DNA of 64,000 nt from NCBI RefSeq assembly GCF_002934665.1, contig NZ_NIRS01000006.1, forward strand, positions 62,001-126,000, read 5' to 3'. This document shows, piece by piece, positions 19,145 to 28,795 of this stretch. Numbering within the stretch: position 1 is the first letter of the stretch; every line of letters starts with the position of its first letter. This DNA is from Pseudomonas laurylsulfatiphila (GTDB taxonomy: Bacteria; Pseudomonadota; Gammaproteobacteria; Pseudomonadales; Pseudomonadaceae). The translations under genes were made by a program, and so were the position numbers. The notes beneath the pieces are model-generated. The model worked only from the letters and a program-made list of their open reading frames with translations. It made no database searches and was not told the DNA's origin.

Positions 19145-19522
19145 ATGAGCGAACTCAAACGCGTCGAGCGTATCGAATCCACCCCCTTCCAGAGCCCTTC
19201 CGAGCAAAACGTGCAGGGCTGGGAACGCATCGGCTCCCTGGCCGGCGGCGTGGTGATGGTGGGCAAGGGCCTGCGTCGTGGCGGGATCTTCGGCCTGATC
19301 CAGGTGGCCATCGGCGGGGTAGCCCTGGCGCGCGGCATTACCGGCCACAGTTCGGCGAAAAGCCTGCTGGAGAAAAGCCGTCAGGACATGGACAACGTGC
19401 GGGCGAAAATCCAGCGCGCCGGTGAGGAACTGAGCCAGTTGAAGGCCAATGCCGAGGCGGCGACCAAAACTGCAACCGTGACGGGTAATGATTCGTTGAA
19501 GTCGCCGAAAGCCGGGGTTTGA
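19145..19522 (+). CDS. Small protein with DUF2892-like membrane segment
   Basis: The 125-residue protein has two short hydrophobic stretches (IGSLAGGVVMVGKGL and IFGLIQVAIGGVALARGITG) as in the YgaP/DUF2892 inner-membrane domain, followed by a charged helical tail. It has AGGAG-like sequence before the ATG. The function is unknown. Confidence 0.65.
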   Translation: MSELKRVERIESTPFQSPSEQNVQGWERIGSLAGGVVMVGKGLRRGGIFGLIQVAIGGVALARGITGHSSAKSLLEKSRQDMDNVRAKIQRAGEELSQLKANAEAATKTATVTGNDSLKSPKAGV

Positions 19523-19552
19523 TCCAAAGGTTTAGGGGAGGCTACTCACCTC

Positions 19553-19630
19553 ATCGCTGGCAAGCCAGCTCCTACATTTGATCTGGGTTGTACACAAAAA
19601 CGGGTGTAGGAGCTGGCTTGCCAGCGATGG
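19553..19630. repeat. REP-type inverted repeat, 'GGCTTGCCAGCG' form
   Basis: Arms ATCGCTGGCAAGCCAGCTCC and GGAGCTGGCTTGCCAGCGAT lie between convergent genes. Same form as 12016-12095, in the opposite arm order. Confidence 0.9.
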
Positions 19631-19635
19631 CGACC

Positions 19636-20865
19636 TTACTGGATCAACTCGGTATTCAACACCTTCGAAGACCCACCAATCACGCTCTCGCTGAGCTGAA
19701 CAAACCCCTGGGTATCGATATCGCCCAGGCGCATCGCCCCGCGCAACACGTCGTCCAGTGAACGCTTGTTGTGGGTTTTCAGGCGAATCTCGCGATCCAG
19801 CTCCTGCAGCAACACCACCGCCCTGGCCACCTGCACCGGGTTGACCCGATCACTGCGCAGCGTGGTGACTTTCTGGCTGGTCCTGACCAGTTTGCCGTGC
19901 AGGCTCTCGTAGCGTTCATCGCTCATGCCGCCGGCCCGGCGCACCAATTCGATGGCGTAATACTCGGCAAAGCCTTCGCCGATCCAGTCACTGCGCTTTG
20001 TGCCGTTGATCCGGCCGAACACCTGGGCCAACTCACGGACCAGGGCGCTGGTGCCGCTTTCGCTGACCAATGGCAGGTGACTGTTGAGGTAGATCGACTC
20101 GTGCGCCGACCGGCTGCCACGCCACATCGGATCATTGGCCCCGACGATCAGCAGTTTGCCCGGGTGTCGCGGGTACAGCGCCTGCACTTGCGGCCAGACG
20201 AAGGTCAGCAGCGTCAGCACATCCATACGCCGCATGCCCTGCCCCAGCGGCGAGGCGACGGTAACTTCAGTCTCGCCCAGACGGGTCCGGCGGCTGCCAA
20301 GCTGGCCGGCGAGCATCCAGCCCGTGGGCCGGTCGAACAGCCTGGAAGGGTTATCGATACGGAACTTGTTCTGACCAATCCGTGGCCACGCGGTTTCAAC
20401 GCTTTTCCAGCCACCGGGCAGCTCGAATTCAAGGCGTGAAACCAGTTCGATGCCATCCTGTTGATCGAGCCTGGCAGCCGGCACCAGATCGTCGCCGCGC
20501 ATCAATGCCCAGTTTGGCGTCATGCGCGTGTCAAAGCTGCCGTTCTTGCGCCCGTGGTCGATATTCACCCGATACGTCAGGCTGGCCTTGTCGGCCGCTG
20601 GACGCCAGACACCCCGCGCCGCGTTGCCAGGGGTCAGCTGCCATTGGCCGTCGGCCTTGAAATCGCTGTAGTGGCTGCCGTCGCCGAGGTCGAAATCCAG
20701 GCTGCGTACCGCCGAGCCCTGGGCGAGCGTCAGGCGCACTTCGGCCTGATCGCTCTGCGGCAACAGGCGCACGTGATAATCCAGATCGACTTTGTTCGCT
20801 GCCCATACGGGCGCACTCACGGCCAGTAATCCAACGCCCCACGCCTGCCGCCATCCCACAGCCAT
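19636..20865 (-). CDS. Exported M61-like protein with a degenerate zinc site
   Basis: The 409-residue protein has a signal peptide (cleavage near VWAANK) and a beta-rich first half, then a helical domain like that of M61 glycyl aminopeptidases. Where an active enzyme has HExxH, this protein has RELAQ in LVRELAQVFGRINGT, so both zinc histidines are replaced, although the downstream GEGFAEYYA helix remains. It is probably not a working metallopeptidase and may bind peptides or act as a scaffold. The ATG at 20865 follows AAGGAG. Confidence 0.62.
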   Translation of the reverse strand: MAVGWRQAWGVGLLAVSAPVWAANKVDLDYHVRLLPQSDQAEVRLTLAQGSAVRSLDFDLGDGSHYSDFKADGQWQLTPGNAARGVWRPAADKASLTYRVNIDHGRKNGSFDTRMTPNWALMRGDDLVPAARLDQQDGIELVSRLEFELPGGWKSVETAWPRIGQNKFRIDNPSRLFDRPTGWMLAGQLGSRRTRLGETEVTVASPLGQGMRRMDVLTLLTFVWPQVQALYPRHPGKLLIVGANDPMWRGSRSAHESIYLNSHLPLVSESGTSALVRELAQVFGRINGTKRSDWIGEGFAEYYAIELVRRAGGMSDERYESLHGKLVRTSQKVTTLRSDRVNPVQVARAVVLLQELDREIRLKTHNKRSLDDVLRGAMRLGDIDTQGFVQLSESVIGGSSKVLNTELIQ

Positions 20866-20900
20866 ACACACTCCTTCGTGAAAGGTTGAGCCTCTGGCAG

Positions 20901-21350
20901 TCAGCCCGCGCGGAAAATCAGGTGATTTTCCCAGTCGTCTTCCGGCACGCTGCCTTCGGCGAGCATGCGCCCGGACTGGGAAATCCGCTCGTGATGCACG
21001 GCATCGCGATCACCGCACACCAGGTGATGCCACAACGGCAGGTCCTTGCCCTCGCTGACCAGGCGATAGCCGCACGTCGGCGGCAGCCATTTGAATTCGT
21101 CGGCCTTGCCCGGCGTGAGCTGGATACAGTCCGGCACAGTGTCGCGACGGTTAGGATAATCCGTGCACTGGCAGGTTTTCAGGTCCAGCAGTTTGCAGGC
21201 GATGCGCGTGTAATAGACGCTGTTGTCGTCTTCGTCTTCAAGCTTTTGCAGACAGCACAATCCACAGCCGTCGCACAGCGACTCCCATTCCTCCTGATCG
21301 AGTTGATCGAGGGTCTTGCGTATCCAGAACGGTTCTACTTTGGCGGCCAT
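20901..21350 (-). CDS. UPF0260/YcgN-family cysteine cluster protein
   Basis: The 149-residue protein contains CDGCGLCCLQKLEDED and later conserved cysteines (ACKLLDLKTCQCTDYPNR and CGYR), the pattern of the YkgJ/YcgN family thought to hold an Fe-S or zinc centre. The start at 21350 (MAAKVEPFW) matches the family; the longer frame adds 22 unlikely residues. The family's role is unknown. Confidence 0.85.
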   Translation of the reverse strand: MAAKVEPFWIRKTLDQLDQEEWESLCDGCGLCCLQKLEDEDDNSVYYTRIACKLLDLKTCQCTDYPNRRDTVPDCIQLTPGKADEFKWLPPTCGYRLVSEGKDLPLWHHLVCGDRDAVHHERISQSGRMLAEGSVPEDDWENHLIFRAG

Positions 21351-21514
21351 GGTTCGAGCATCGACATCAGGTGGTGAAAAGGCCGCCAGTCTAGTGCCCG
21401 AAGCCCCTTGGGCCAAGCATTGGCGACTGTCGGTAGAACGGGCTTGTCAGTTTCTGCGCTGCCAAGTAGGGTTTTTCGTCGCTCCCACTTTCAAAACCAG
21501 CCAGGAATCTCTTG

Positions 21515-22108
21515 ATGAGTGCCAACCCACGCGTTGCCGATTACACCATTGACCCTCAGTTCACCGATCGCTGGTCGCCCCGCGCCTTCACGGGCGAAGC
21601 CATTGCCGAGGAAACCCTGCTGAGCTTCTTCGAAGCCGCGCGCTGGGCACCCTCGGCCTACAACTCGCAACCCTGGCGCTTCCTTTACGCACGTCGTGAT
21701 ACGCCGAACTGGGAGCGCTACCTGGGACTGCTGAACGAATTCAACCGCAGCTGGGCGCAACATGCTTCGGCCCTGGTGATCGTGATTTCGAAAACCACCT
21801 TCGTCGCGCCTGGCGCCACCGAGGAAACCCCGGCCCTGTGGCACACCTTCGACACCGGTTCCGCCTGGGGCCACCTGGCCCTGCAAGCGAGCCTGAGCGG
21901 CTGGCACACCCACGGCATGGCCGGCTTCGACCAGGAACTGACCCGCAAGGAGCTGAACATTCCTGAAGGCTACGCCCTGCACGCCGCCGTCGCGGTGGGC
22001 AAGCTGGGGGACAAGGCCAGCCTGGCGGATTACCTGCAGGCCCGTGAAGTACCAAGCCCGCGTCGTCCGTTGAGCGAGCTGGCGGCTGAAGGCGACTTTA
22101 CTCTCTAA
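21515..22108 (+). CDS. Nitroreductase-family protein
   Basis: The 197-residue protein has the FMN-binding nitroreductase fold, with RWSPRAFTGEAI at the phosphate-contacting region, ARWAPSAYNSQPWRF, and LALQASLSGWHTHGMAGFD near the flavin. It probably reduces quinones or nitro compounds with NAD(P)H in the cytoplasm. A TTG in front of the ATG at 21515 could also start it. Confidence 0.85.
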   Translation: MSANPRVADYTIDPQFTDRWSPRAFTGEAIAEETLLSFFEAARWAPSAYNSQPWRFLYARRDTPNWERYLGLLNEFNRSWAQHASALVIVISKTTFVAPGATEETPALWHTFDTGSAWGHLALQASLSGWHTHGMAGFDQELTRKELNIPEGYALHAAVAVGKLGDKASLADYLQAREVPSPRRPLSELAAEGDFTL

Positions 22109-22122
22109 CAGCAAAAGATCGC

Positions 22123-22190
22123 AGCCTGCGGCAGCTCCTACAGGTGTACACATAACCCTGTAGGAGCTGCCGCAGGCTGCGATCTTTTTT
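22123..22190. repeat. REP-type inverted repeat, 'GATCGCAGCC' form
   Basis: Near-perfect 30-base arms (AAAAGATCGCAGCCTGCGGC to GCCGCAGGCTGCGATCTTTT) with a T-run at the end. It may also stop transcription between the two convergent genes. Confidence 0.9.
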
Positions 22191-22199
22191 CGCTACGCC

Positions 22200-23132
22200 T
22201 CAATACCCGCGATCGAAATCCACTTCCCCGCGCAACGCCTCTCCCGCCTCAAACGCTCGCAGGTTTTCGACAAACAGCCTCACCATCATCGACGGCGAAG
22301 TCGGTGCCGAGCTGTGGCCGGTGAGCAGCAGGCCCCAGGCTGTCCAGAACGGATGCCGCTGGGGCAATGGCTCCTGACGGCAGACGTCGATCACCGCGCC
22401 CGCCAGATGCCCTTCCTTCAAGGCTTCCACCAGATCCGCATCGACCACCGCCACACCGCGCCCGGCATTGATGAACAACCCGGTCGGCTTGAATTGCTTG
22501 AACAGCGCCGCGTCGTAGATATCGTGGGTTTCCGGCGTGTTCGGTAGCAGATTGACCACGTAATCGACTCCACCGACCAGCCGCGGCAGATCCGCCAGTG
22601 AACCGACTTCGATGAACGGCGCCTGTTCCCGCGCGCTGCTGGCAACGCCATACAACTCGACACCAAACGGCACGAGGAACTGCGCGACACTCTGGCCGAT
22701 ATCACCCGTGCCGACGATCAACACCTTGCGCCCCGCCAGGCTCTGGCCATGGCGGCTGTCCCATTTGCGCTCGACCTGGCTGACCAGTCGCGCCAGCACT
22801 TCACGTTCGTGACCGAGCATATAGGTGAGCACGTACTCGGCCATGACTTGCCCGAAGATGCCGACTGCACGGGTCAATCGATAGTGCCGTGGCAAGCCAT
22901 CGGCCAGCAGTGGCGTAATGCCGGCCCACGTCGATTGCAGCCATTGCGGTTGATGGCCCTGGCGTAACAGTGTCGCCAGCAGATCAGGCTGGCCGAGCCA
23001 CACCGGACAATCGGCGGCCTGGCTGGCCAGTTCGGCGGAATCACCGCTGGTCAGCACCTCCAGGTCCGGTGCCGCCTCGCGCAACAGTTGGGCGTACACG
23101 GGGTGGTCGTGTTCAGCAATCAGGACGCGCAT
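22200..23132 (-). CDS. D-2-hydroxyacid dehydrogenase
   Basis: The 310-residue protein has the NAD(P)-binding loop VGTGDIGQSVAQFL, and the catalytic Arg (NAGRGVAVVD), Glu (VCRQEPLP) and His (LLTGHSSAPT) in the usual order. It resembles the GhrA/hydroxypyruvate reductase branch. The substrate is uncertain. The ATG at 23132 gives MRVLIAEHD. Confidence 0.85.
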   Translation of the reverse strand: MRVLIAEHDHPVYAQLLREAAPDLEVLTSGDSAELASQAADCPVWLGQPDLLATLLRQGHQPQWLQSTWAGITPLLADGLPRHYRLTRAVGIFGQVMAEYVLTYMLGHEREVLARLVSQVERKWDSRHGQSLAGRKVLIVGTGDIGQSVAQFLVPFGVELYGVASSAREQAPFIEVGSLADLPRLVGGVDYVVNLLPNTPETHDIYDAALFKQFKPTGLFINAGRGVAVVDADLVEALKEGHLAGAVIDVCRQEPLPQRHPFWTAWGLLLTGHSSAPTSPSMMVRLFVENLRAFEAGEALRGEVDFDRGY

Positions 23133-23251
23133 GCTTCAAACCTTTCAAAAACGGTGCAGACGGCAGCCGACAGAGCGCCGCTCCGTCGATGCTGCCATCG
23201 CTAAAATCAATCAGTGTTTCATAACCACTCTGAACAGAGCCTGTCTGCCGC

Positions 23252-23545
23252 TCACACCGGATCGTTGCGGCGCAACAATTCTTCCGGCAAGTGCTCGATG
23301 TACTCATCTTCGGCAGGCGGCATTTGCAGGTGATAACCCTGTTTCTCGAGGTTTTCCAGCACGACCGCGATGTCCTCGCGCGACAGCTTGCGCTCTGGGC
23401 TCAGCACCAGGTCGAAGGCGTGGATAGCCTTGCCGAAGGCTGCCATCAGGGGATCCGGCACGCGCTCCAGAGCATCGCTCTTGAGCACATACAGGTACAT
23501 TTCGTTTCTCTTCGAGCTGCGGTAGATGGAACAAATACGTTTCAA
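23252..23545 (-). CDS. ycgL: YcgL-domain protein
   Basis: The 97-residue protein (MKRICSIYRSSKRNEMYLYV, then LEKQGYHLQMPP) matches the YcgL family, small alpha/beta proteins of unknown role found in gamma-proteobacteria. Its ATG overlaps the rnd stop codon by four bases, so it is translated with RNase D, as is common in Pseudomonas. Confidence 0.88.
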   Translation of the reverse strand: MKRICSIYRSSKRNEMYLYVLKSDALERVPDPLMAAFGKAIHAFDLVLSPERKLSREDIAVVLENLEKQGYHLQMPPAEDEYIEHLPEELLRRNDPV

Positions 23546-24675
23546 GGCTGTTCTCCGGCGGTGACCAGGCTGTCGAGCAGCGCCTGGCCCATCAATTCGC
23601 GGCGCCAGCCACGCAGCGAATCAGGCAATTGGTAGGGACCATTGGGGAAGCCGCTCTTGAGCAGCGCTTCCAGGGTTTTCTTGCGCAGCATCAGTTCCGG
23701 CGCAATGTTCAGGCGCTCGGCCTCGGCCTGGCCGATGGCTTTGAGCTGCTTGAGCAATACGGCAGCGTCCACCGGCAGCGGCTCCGGCACGGCTGGCGGC
23801 CATTGATCTGGCGACACACTGCCAGAGCGCTTGATCAGATCAAGCAGAAACTCACCATCCTGACGCACGGTACGCGGGTGCATGTCTTCGATTTTCGCCA
23901 GGGCGCCGAGATTATCCGGTTGCGTACGCGCCAGCGGCCACAACGAATGCTCGCGGATGATCCGGTTGCGCGGCAGGTCCCGCGCACGGGCCTCCTTTTC
24001 GCGCCAGGCACAGAGCTCACGCAATACCGCGAGTTGGGCACGGGACAGTTTCCAGGCCAGCTTGGCATCGCGATAGACCTCGTACGGATCGATCTCGCGG
24101 CGCAGGTTGGCCACCAGTTCGGCACCGTCTTCCAGAACCCAGGCGTATTTCTCGTCAGACAGCTTTGGACGCAACTTTACGAACACTTCAGCCAGGTGCA
24201 CGGCATCTTCGGCGGCATAGCTGATCTGGGTGTCGGAGAGCGGACGTTGCAGCCAGTCGGAACGGGTTTCACCCTTGGGCAGGTCGATACCGAGCACTTC
24301 CTGCACCAGGCGCGAATAGCCCATGGAGAAACCGAGGTTCAGGTAAGCGGCTGCCAATTGCGTATCGAACAGTGGCGCCGGCAGGCTACCGGTCAGGCGT
24401 AGCAGGACCTCGAGGTCCTCGCTGCACGCGTGGACAACCTTGAGCACGGCCGGGTTTTCCAGCAAGGCGGCCAGAGGCTGCCAGTTGTCGATGGTCAGCG
24501 GATCAATCAGGTAGGCACGTTTGCCATCGCCGACCTGCAGCAGGCCTGCGATCGGGTAGAAGGTGTCGACCCGCATGAATTCGGTATCGAGGGCAACGAA
24601 TGGCAATTGCTGCCACTCGGCACAAAACCGACCGAGGCTATCGTTGTCGCGAATCCAGTGAATATCGATGGCCAC
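23542..24675 (-). CDS. rnd: Ribonuclease D
   Basis: The 377-residue protein has the DEDD 3'-5' exonuclease domain (FVALDTEFMRVDTFYP; HACSEDLEVL; YAAEDAVHLAEVF) and C-terminal HRDC helices. It trims tRNA 3' ends in the cytoplasm. I chose the GTG at 24675 (VAIDIHWIRDND), with AAGGGAG before it, because it matches the family N terminus; the frame is open 21 codons further. Confidence 0.92.
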   Translation of the reverse strand: MAIDIHWIRDNDSLGRFCAEWQQLPFVALDTEFMRVDTFYPIAGLLQVGDGKRAYLIDPLTIDNWQPLAALLENPAVLKVVHACSEDLEVLLRLTGSLPAPLFDTQLAAAYLNLGFSMGYSRLVQEVLGIDLPKGETRSDWLQRPLSDTQISYAAEDAVHLAEVFVKLRPKLSDEKYAWVLEDGAELVANLRREIDPYEVYRDAKLAWKLSRAQLAVLRELCAWREKEARARDLPRNRIIREHSLWPLARTQPDNLGALAKIEDMHPRTVRQDGEFLLDLIKRSGSVSPDQWPPAVPEPLPVDAAVLLKQLKAIGQAEAERLNIAPELMLRKKTLEALLKSGFPNGPYQLPDSLRGWRRELMGQALLDSLVTAGEQP

Positions 24676-24798
24676 ACGGCTCTCCCTTGAAGAATGGCGC
24701 GCAGTATATATCGCCCCCGGCGATTTCCGCGCATCCACTGAACAAGAGCGTTAGCGAAAATGACTGCGTGACATGAAGAATAGTCCGACAAACTCGGC

Positions 24799-25449
24799 CT
24801 AGCTGGTCTTACCCAGCACGTAGACCCGCATCTGTGCACAACCGGGAAAAAAATCCTGATGGCTGAGCAAACGGAATCCCGCCTGCCTGAACTCGCTTTC
24901 GACCCCGGCCTTGCTCGGTAATGGCCCCTCCACGCTTGCATGCGCGCCCTTGAATAGACCATCGAGGCGCACCGCGACGATCACCGTATCGCGGCTGACC
25001 CGGTAAAACTCGCTCAGCATCGCCAGACGATGTTCCGGGTTGTAAAGGTGCTGAAACAGTTGCATGCAAAAAATGCAGTCAACCGCGTTTTCCGACAAAC
25101 CAATCGAGAAGGCGGAGCTTTGAAAGGTCTTGATCCGCTTCAGCAGGCTTTGCGGGTGATGTGTGCGGGCATGATCGAGGATGTCTTGGGACGGGTCCGT
25201 CGCGAGGATCACCCGATTGGCATGCTCGGCCAGCACCGACCAGAAACGCCCCACCCCGCAGGCCACGTCTAGGATCAGCCCCGGTTCGCCAGCGACCTTG
25301 AGTGCATTGCGCACCAGACGCGCCTCACGCCAGAGCGTCAGCCGTCCGGCCAGGCCCGGCGCTTGCGGCTGAAGGCAGACGCGCGCGTGTTCCTGATCGT
25401 AGCGCCGGGCAATCTCAAGCTCGATGGCGGATGGGGGTTGAGCGGACAT
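24799..25449 (-). CDS. Class I SAM-dependent methyltransferase
   Basis: The 216-residue protein has the SAM-binding motif ILDVACGVGRFWSVLAEH and the acidic strand ILATDPSQD, and a later CIFCMQLFQHL, typical of the UbiE/type 11 methyltransferases. It lies between rnd and eptA on the same strand and could act on lipid or LPS components, but the substrate is not visible. The ATG at 25449 is preferred to a TTG two codons earlier. Confidence 0.78.
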   Translation of the reverse strand: MSAQPPSAIELEIARRYDQEHARVCLQPQAPGLAGRLTLWREARLVRNALKVAGEPGLILDVACGVGRFWSVLAEHANRVILATDPSQDILDHARTHHPQSLLKRIKTFQSSAFSIGLSENAVDCIFCMQLFQHLYNPEHRLAMLSEFYRVSRDTVIVAVRLDGLFKGAHASVEGPLPSKAGVESEFRQAGFRLLSHQDFFPGCAQMRVYVLGKTS

Positions 25450-25521
25450 GTGCAATGGCTCTTGATAAACGTTCTACAGGCCGCAGGTCGGCAGCCACCG
25501 TGTGAAACAAAATCGGAGCAC

Positions 25522-27171
25522 TCAATCCTTGGCCAGCACGCCGTCAGTCACCGGCCCACGACATCCGGCAAACATGTCCAGATCCTGGTTGTAGACCTTG
25601 CTGTTGACCTCCAGCAGTCCAAGCATCGAATGGAACAGGTTGTCCTGGCTCAGGGGCTTTTCACGACTCTGTTGCAGGCAGCGGGTATCGACCGCAAACG
25701 ACTTTTTATAGCTGTCGGAGAACCAGGCAAACATGGCTACATGTTTTTGCTGCTCCGGTGCCAGCATGTAAGGCGTGCCGTGGAGGAACAAGTTGTACTC
25801 GCCCAGGGATTCACCGTGGTCCGACAGATACAGCATCGCGGTGTCCACTTTGGACTGGTTACTGCGCAGCAGATCGATCAAGGTCGACAGCACATGGTCG
25901 GTATAGACCAAGGTGTTGTCGTAACCATTGACGATACTTTCGCGACTGCAATTGTTCAGGGCATTACTCTCGCAAACCGGGGTGAAGCGCTCGAACTCTT
26001 TCGGATAACGCTTGAAATACTCCGGACCGTGGCTACCCATCTGGTGCAATACCAGCACGGTGTCCTTGTCCAGGGTATCGATGAAATGTTGCAGTCCCTG
26101 CAGCAGGATTTCGTCGCGGCATTCGCTGTTGGCGCACAACGCCGGGTCTTTCAGATTGCTGACGTCCTGGATGGTGACGCGATCGCATGTACCCTTGCAG
26201 CCCGACTGGTTGTCACGCCAGATCACGTCGATACCCGCATGCTTGAGCACATCCAGCAGGCCTTCTTCGTTCTTGGCTTTGCTGGCGTTGTAGTCCTTGC
26301 GCCCCATGTTGGAGAACATGCAAGGCACCGATACGGCGGTTTCAGTCCCGCAGGAATGCACATCGGTGAAAGCGATCAGACCATCTTCCTTACTCAGTTT
26401 CGGCGTGGTGTCGCGGTTATAGCCAAGGATGCCGAAGTTTTCCGCACGGGCACTTTCCCCGACGACAAGAACAGTCAGGGATTTGCGTCCATGAGTTTGC
26501 CAGGCCGTATTGCGCTGGGCATCTTCACCGAGCTTGACAAAGGGTTGCCGCGCAGTCGCTACTTTCTCGCGCAAGAAACCGGCCGAGGCACCAATGTAGT
26601 TGCTTGGCACCACCATCAGGCGCAACTCGTGGTGATTGCGAAACAGCGAAGACAGGCCTTGATAGTTAACCAGTGCAACACCACCAATGACGGCCGCCGA
26701 AGCAAACGTCACCAGGACTTTACTGAGCAGTTCACGGTGCCAGCGACGATAATTAATCGGTGCTTTCCACAATAACCATGACGGCAATATACCGAGCAGC
26801 ACAATATAAACAAACAACTTGAGCGACAGTAAGTCGCGCACTTCCGTAGCATTGGTTTCAGCGAAGTTACGCAACATGCCGGTGTCGATCAGGACACCAT
26901 ACTGGCTCATGAAATACGCCACGCCCGCGCTGGCCATGAACAGCAGGGTCAGGAGCGGCTTGAGCACCGGGCGGAAGGCCAGCAGGGTCAGCACGATGTT
27001 GAAGGCCGCGAATATCATCACCCCGAAGGCCACGCGCATGACGATGCCTTTGCCATCGGACGTGGTGATTTCGAACAGGTGTTGCCAGAGTACAAAGTTG
27101 AAGCCAACTAACAAAAATGCACTGGCAATCAGTGTCACCCATTCGGGGCGCACGGCTTTAATCTTAAACAT
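25522..27171 (-). CDS. eptA: Phosphoethanolamine transferase, EptA family
   Basis: The 549-residue protein has five N-terminal membrane helices (within residues 10-170) and a periplasmic sulfatase-fold domain. The zinc/catalytic residues can be placed by analogy with MCR-1: E239 (VVGESARAENFG), nucleophile T278 (SCGTETAVSVPC), and the YLSDHGESLG motif for Asp and His. Six or more cysteines would form disulfides. It transfers phosphoethanolamine to lipid A, changing charge and polymyxin response. I start at the ATG at 27171 (MFKIKAVRPEW); 39 upstream in-frame codons have poor support. Confidence 0.87.
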   Translation of the reverse strand: MFKIKAVRPEWVTLIASAFLLVGFNFVLWQHLFEITTSDGKGIVMRVAFGVMIFAAFNIVLTLLAFRPVLKPLLTLLFMASAGVAYFMSQYGVLIDTGMLRNFAETNATEVRDLLSLKLFVYIVLLGILPSWLLWKAPINYRRWHRELLSKVLVTFASAAVIGGVALVNYQGLSSLFRNHHELRLMVVPSNYIGASAGFLREKVATARQPFVKLGEDAQRNTAWQTHGRKSLTVLVVGESARAENFGILGYNRDTTPKLSKEDGLIAFTDVHSCGTETAVSVPCMFSNMGRKDYNASKAKNEEGLLDVLKHAGIDVIWRDNQSGCKGTCDRVTIQDVSNLKDPALCANSECRDEILLQGLQHFIDTLDKDTVLVLHQMGSHGPEYFKRYPKEFERFTPVCESNALNNCSRESIVNGYDNTLVYTDHVLSTLIDLLRSNQSKVDTAMLYLSDHGESLGEYNLFLHGTPYMLAPEQQKHVAMFAWFSDSYKKSFAVDTRCLQQSREKPLSQDNLFHSMLGLLEVNSKVYNQDLDMFAGCRGPVTDGVLAKD

Positions 27172-27360
27172 GAGGTTCGGCGAGTCCTGAAAAGAAGTGC
27201 CTTCGGTAAATGTGAAAATTTCATTGACCGAGACAATTCTAATTTTAGGTAGCCAACCATCAATTTTTTGTGAAAAAGAAGCCAACAATTAGTTGGCTTA
27301 TAACACCCGCCAGAAACTTCAGACTATTTGAGAATGGTTCAGCTCGGGTTCAGTTTCGGC

Positions 27361-28743
27361 TCAAGCCTGGTGCAGGTACCAGCGCCAGTCCTGCTCACCG
27401 ACCTCCCCCATGAATTGGCGATACTCGGCGCGTTTCACCGCCAGGTAGACACCGAGGAACTCGCCGCCGAAGGCTTCCCTGGCCCAACTGGAACCTTCCA
27501 GCGAACGCAATGTGGTCAGCCAGTCCGTCGGCAACAGTTTCGCGGCCTGGGCGTAGCCATTACCCTCCACCGGCGCACCCGGATCGAGTTGTTCGCGGAT
27601 ACCGCGATGAATACCGGCCAGAATCGCTGCAGCCGCCAGATAGGGGTTGGCATCCGCACCACAAATTCGATGCTCGATGTGCCGGGAATACGCCGGCCCG
27701 CCCGGTACGCGCAAACTCACGGTGCGATTGTCCACCCCCCAGGTGGCTGCCAGCGGCGCATAGCTGTTGGCCTGGAATCGACGGTAGGAATTGGCGTTGG
27801 GGCAGAACAGCAACAGCGAGTCGAGCAAGGTACTGAGCATGCCGGCGACAGCCTGCTTGAGCAGGGGCGTTCCATCCGGGGCTTCACTGGCGAAGAGGTT
27901 GTTGCCGTCCTTGTCCGCCAGACTCACGTGCATGTGCATCCCGGTGCCGGCCAGGTCATCGAAAGGCTTGGCCATGAAGCAGGCTGTCATGCCGTGCTTG
28001 TGCGCCACCCCTTTGACCAGGCGCTTGTAACGCACCGCTTCATCCATCGCCTGCAACGCGTCGCTGCGGTGTTCGAGGGTGATCTCCACTTGCCCCGGCG
28101 CGTACTCGGAAATTGCCGTTCGCGCTGGAATCCCCTGGAGCTTGCAGGCGCTGTAGAGATCGGCGAGGAAGGGTTCGATCTGCTCAAGCTCGCGCAATCC
28201 ATAGACCTGGGTGCCGCGCGGACGCCCGCCATCGATATCCCGTGCCGGTTGCGGTCGGCCATTGCTGTCGCGTTGCTGATCCAGCAGATAGAACTCCAGT
28301 TCCGCCGCCATGACCGGGTAATAGCCGTCAGCCTGCAACCCTTCGATGACTTTCGCCAGTAAGTGACGAGGGTCGGCAATGGTGGCGGGCATCCCCTCAG
28401 TCGGGTGCATGCTGACCTGCACGGCCGCGGTCGGTATCAGGCGCCATGGCATACGCGTGAGGCTGCCGCTGATCGGGTAGGCCCGGCAGTCGATATCGCC
28501 GACATCCCAGACCAGTCCGGAGTTTTCCACGTCATCGCCGTTGATGGTCAGGCCGAGGATGGTGCTCGGCAATGGCCGCCCGCTTTCATACACCGCCAGC
28601 AGCTCGTCACGGTGCAGCAGCTTGCCCCGCGGCACACCGTTGTTGTCGAGGATGAACAGCTCGAACATTTCAATATCCGGGTTCTGTTCCAGAAAGGTCA
28701 GGGCTTCAAGCCGGGTGGCGAACGAGGTCGTGGCAGTACTCAT
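27361..28743 (-). CDS. Glutamine synthetase-family enzyme (gamma-glutamylputrescine synthetase type)
   Basis: The 460-residue protein has GS-fold features: MAAELEFYLLD, GTGMHMHVSL with the metal-binding His, and HIEHRICGADANPYL near the active site. The N-terminal domain and sequence fit the PuuA/SpuI/GlnA-like group, which joins glutamate to amines such as putrescine, rather than true GlnA. The start at 28743 (MSTATTSF) has a GGGAA-type site nearby. Two hairpins upstream may be regulatory. Confidence 0.78.
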   Translation of the reverse strand: MSTATTSFATRLEALTFLEQNPDIEMFELFILDNNGVPRGKLLHRDELLAVYESGRPLPSTILGLTINGDDVENSGLVWDVGDIDCRAYPISGSLTRMPWRLIPTAAVQVSMHPTEGMPATIADPRHLLAKVIEGLQADGYYPVMAAELEFYLLDQQRDSNGRPQPARDIDGGRPRGTQVYGLRELEQIEPFLADLYSACKLQGIPARTAISEYAPGQVEITLEHRSDALQAMDEAVRYKRLVKGVAHKHGMTACFMAKPFDDLAGTGMHMHVSLADKDGNNLFASEAPDGTPLLKQAVAGMLSTLLDSLLLFCPNANSYRRFQANSYAPLAATWGVDNRTVSLRVPGGPAYSRHIEHRICGADANPYLAAAAILAGIHRGIREQLDPGAPVEGNGYAQAAKLLPTDWLTTLRSLEGSSWAREAFGGEFLGVYLAVKRAEYRQFMGEVGEQDWRWYLHQA

Positions 28744-28768
28744 GGGAACTCTCTTTTTCCGTGTTTGA

Positions 28769-28788
28769 CGGGTGCGCAAAGGCACCCG
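28769..28788 (-). promoter_or_regulatory. Short hairpin in the leader of the GS-like gene
   Basis: Arms CGGGTGC and GCACCCG with a six-base loop, 26 bp upstream of the start codon. It may affect translation or form part of an operator. Confidence 0.35.
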
Positions 28789-28795
28789 CACTTTA

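Noticed and set aside
12016..22190. CRISPR array suggested by repeated GC-rich units
   Set aside because: The repeats are inverted REP pairs scattered between genes, with no regular direct repeat-spacer order and no cas genes.
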